From an uncultured Clostridia bacterium (GTDB taxonomy: Bacteria > Bacillota > Clostridia > UBA1381), in contig CAMFCK010000046.1 of assembly GCA_945948775.1 (NCBI GenBank), forward strand, positions 1 to 6,755: a DNA stretch of 6,755 nt, written 5' to 3'. Position numbers and translations under genes: made by a program. Positions 5,736 through 6,755 of the stretch are shown in pieces; positions within the stretch are counted from its first letter, which is position 1; each line of letters opens with the position of its first letter. The notes beneath the pieces are model-generated. The model worked only from the letters and a program-made list of their open reading frames with translations. It ran no database searches and was not told the origin of the DNA.

Positions 5736-6389
5736 ATGTTGGAGGAACTAAAGTACAAAGTATGGACGGCAAATAAAAGCCTGCCTGAATGTGCCTTCAT
5801 GCAGGGGAGCGTTTCAGGCATTGACCGCGAGCAGGGGCTGTTTGTGATCAGCCCGTCGGAAATAAGCCGCGGCGAGCTGCGCCCCGAACAGATGGTGGTT
5901 GTGGATCTGAACGGCAGCGTTATCGAGGGAGAGACTGCCCCCGCAGACGATATGCCGACGCACCTTGAGCTTTACAAGGGATTTGCGAAATGCGGCGCTG
6001 TTGTGCGCATGTATTCGGAGTGGGCAACCGCCTTTGCTCAGGCATGCAAGCCTATACCTGCGTTCGGAATAATCCATGCCGGATATTTTCACGGCGAAAT
6101 ACCTGCAACGCGGCTTATGACCAAGGCGGAGATCGAAAACGATTACGAAAAGAACATCGGACTTATAATAATTGAAGCTTTCAAAAATCTCAGTCCGGAG
6201 GCCATTCCCGGCGTTCTGGTTTCCGGCCACGGGCCATATACATGGGGGTTGGATCCGGCAGACGCGGTGCGCAATGCGGCAGCTATGGAGGATATTGCCC
6301 GGCTTGCTTTGTGCTCCATGACTATTACGCCCGGTCTTGCGCCAATATCCCAGGCAATTCTGGATAAGAATTACAAAAAGCGCGGCTAA
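5736..6389 (+). CDS. AraD-family class II aldolase-like protein, probably not an epimerase
   Basis: 217 residues that align along their length with L-ribulose-5-phosphate 4-epimerase (231 aa in E. coli): MLEELKYKVWTANKSLP, GSVSGIDREQGLFVISPS, MVVVDLNGSVIEG, DDMPTHLELY, PGVLVSGHGPYTWG and AILDKNY. Against remembered E. coli numbering, zinc ligands His95 and His97 are Arg91 and Tyr93; phosphate-site Asn28 and Lys42 are Ser25 and Ser39; catalytic Asp120 is Gly116; and the C-terminal YYGQ with Tyr229 is missing because the protein stops at KKRG. Asp76, Glu142 and His171 remain (Asp72, Glu138, His165). The frame is intact with a good promoter and an AAAGGA SD. I infer a pseudoenzyme or a protein with a different activity; annotation as araD would mislead. 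The next gene is an Xre remnant 40 nt downstream; no sugar-pathway genes are visible. Confidence 0.85.
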   Translation: MLEELKYKVWTANKSLPECAFMQGSVSGIDREQGLFVISPSEISRGELRPEQMVVVDLNGSVIEGETAPADDMPTHLELYKGFAKCGAVVRMYSEWATAFAQACKPIPAFGIIHAGYFHGEIPATRLMTKAEIENDYEKNIGLIIIEAFKNLSPEAIPGVLVSGHGPYTWGLDPADAVRNAAAMEDIARLALCSMTITPGLAPISQAILDKNYKKRG

Positions 6390-6429
6390 AACGGCAACCG
6401 GGCGCAAAACGCAGAAAGGCGATAATAAT

Positions 6430-6646
6430 ATGGAGTTTTATGAGCCCATACGCAGCCTTCGTGAAGATATTGAGCCGCCGCCTGCTCGCCGAAGGGCTTA
6501 ATACAACACAGCGAAAAATTTCACATCTTGAGTCAGGAGATACCGAACCAAGCCTTGACGATTTACGTCTTTTATGCGAGTTCTACGGCGTTTCCGCCGA
6601 TTACCTGCTCGGTCTGCCAAAGGGACTTGCCTATCCCGAACGCTGA
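6430..6646 (+). pseudogene. Small Xre-family HTH regulator, frameshifted
   Basis: The ATG at 6430 follows AGAAAGG (6413-6419) and reads MEFYEPIRSLREDIEPPP before a stop at 6499-6501. From 6470 the +1 frame reads LSRRLLAEGLNTTQRKISHL, then ESGDTEPSLDDLRLLCEFYG, VSADYLLGLPKGLAYPER and stop at 6646. Together these are the two halves of a roughly 73-residue Xre DNA-binding protein of a type common in clostridia (FYxxIRxLREDxxLTQxQIA...LNTTQRKIS...GVSADYLLGLP). The family has two residues between RED and LT/LS; here one base (6469) separates them, so about 5 bases are missing. An internal ATG at 6440 opens the second frame, but GGAG is only 4 nt away and the first helix would be replaced by SPYAAFVKI. 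It is 40 nt behind the AraD-like gene with no terminator between, so probably co-transcribed. A sequencing error is possible. Confidence 0.75.
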
Positions 6647-6647
6647 T

Positions 6648-6755
6648 TCAGCAAAAGGCATTTTCGATATGATTTATTCTGTCGATTTGCAGCCCGTCAC
6701 CCCCGGAGCGGTAATAAACCTCCACCACGTCGAAACGCATGGCAATATCATCGCG
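6648..6755 (-). CDS. yraN: UPF0102/YraN-family protein, C-terminal 35 residues
   Basis: The gene enters from the right edge on the minus strand and ends at the TGA at 6650-6648. The visible end reads RDDIAMRFDVVEVYYRSGGD, then GLQIDRINHIENAFC. RFDVVEV and INHIENAF are the hallmark C-terminal blocks of the UPF0102/YraN family, predicted PD-(D/E)xK nuclease-fold proteins of unsettled function; the catalytic part lies outside the window. It converges on the Xre remnant with a single base between the two stop codons and no terminator in between. Confidence 0.85.
   Translation of the reverse strand, partial: RDDIAMRFDVVEVYYRSGGDGLQIDRINHIENAFC

Noticed and set aside
5814..6407. Long open minus-strand frame opposite the AraD-like gene
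   Set aside because: It is the antisense shadow of a gene with clear family motifs; its translation resembles no family and it has no start signals.

Overview
The window looks chromosomal and comes from a low-to-mid GC Gram-positive anaerobe, most likely a gut-type clostridium of the Oscillospiraceae/Ruminococcaceae kind. The reasons are an SLH-domain surface protein, a wall hydrolase carrying a copper-amine-oxidase-N stalk domain, an RNase H with an N-terminal hybrid-binding domain, purine-rich Shine-Dalgarno (SD) sequences and near-consensus sigma-A promoters. I see no insertion sequence, phage gene, CRISPR array, tRNA or rRNA. The taxonomic placement is inference.

Layout. Bases 1-373 contain no ordinary gene. 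They hold an orphan-looking promoter and terminator, both on the minus strand, that would give a small RNA or attenuated leader of about 77 nt. Next to it are a very AT-rich tract, a palindrome with an 8-codon ORF, and a long hairpin just behind the wall-hydrolase gene. A secreted SleB-type wall hydrolase (374-1192, minus) follows. Upstream of it is the very large S-layer-type gene (1406-4459, minus), which ends in a clean intrinsic terminator. Its 467-nt upstream region has two strong tandem promoters and a structured leader. Then come type 1 RNase H (4927-5568, minus) and, divergently, an AraD-family class II aldolase-like gene (5736-6389, plus) followed 40 nt later by a small Xre-type regulator whose frame is broken (6430-6646). 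The window ends in the 3' end of a UPF0102/YraN gene on the minus strand.

How the genes may work together. The wall hydrolase and the SLH protein both act at the cell surface, but each has its own promoter, and the S-layer terminator separates them. RNase H and the AraD-like gene share a divergent promoter region with back-to-back -35 boxes. The AraD-like gene and the regulator remnant could share a transcript.

Most unusual points: (1) the AraD-like protein keeps the fold length and family landmarks but has lost two zinc-ligand histidines, the phosphate-site Asn and Lys, the catalytic Asp and the C-terminal catalytic Tyr, so it looks like a retained pseudoenzyme or a protein with a new activity; (2) the promoter-terminator unit at 107-218; (3) the frameshifted regulator; (4) the S-layer leader, which starts with a hairpin and contains alternative pairings that could hide or expose its SD.
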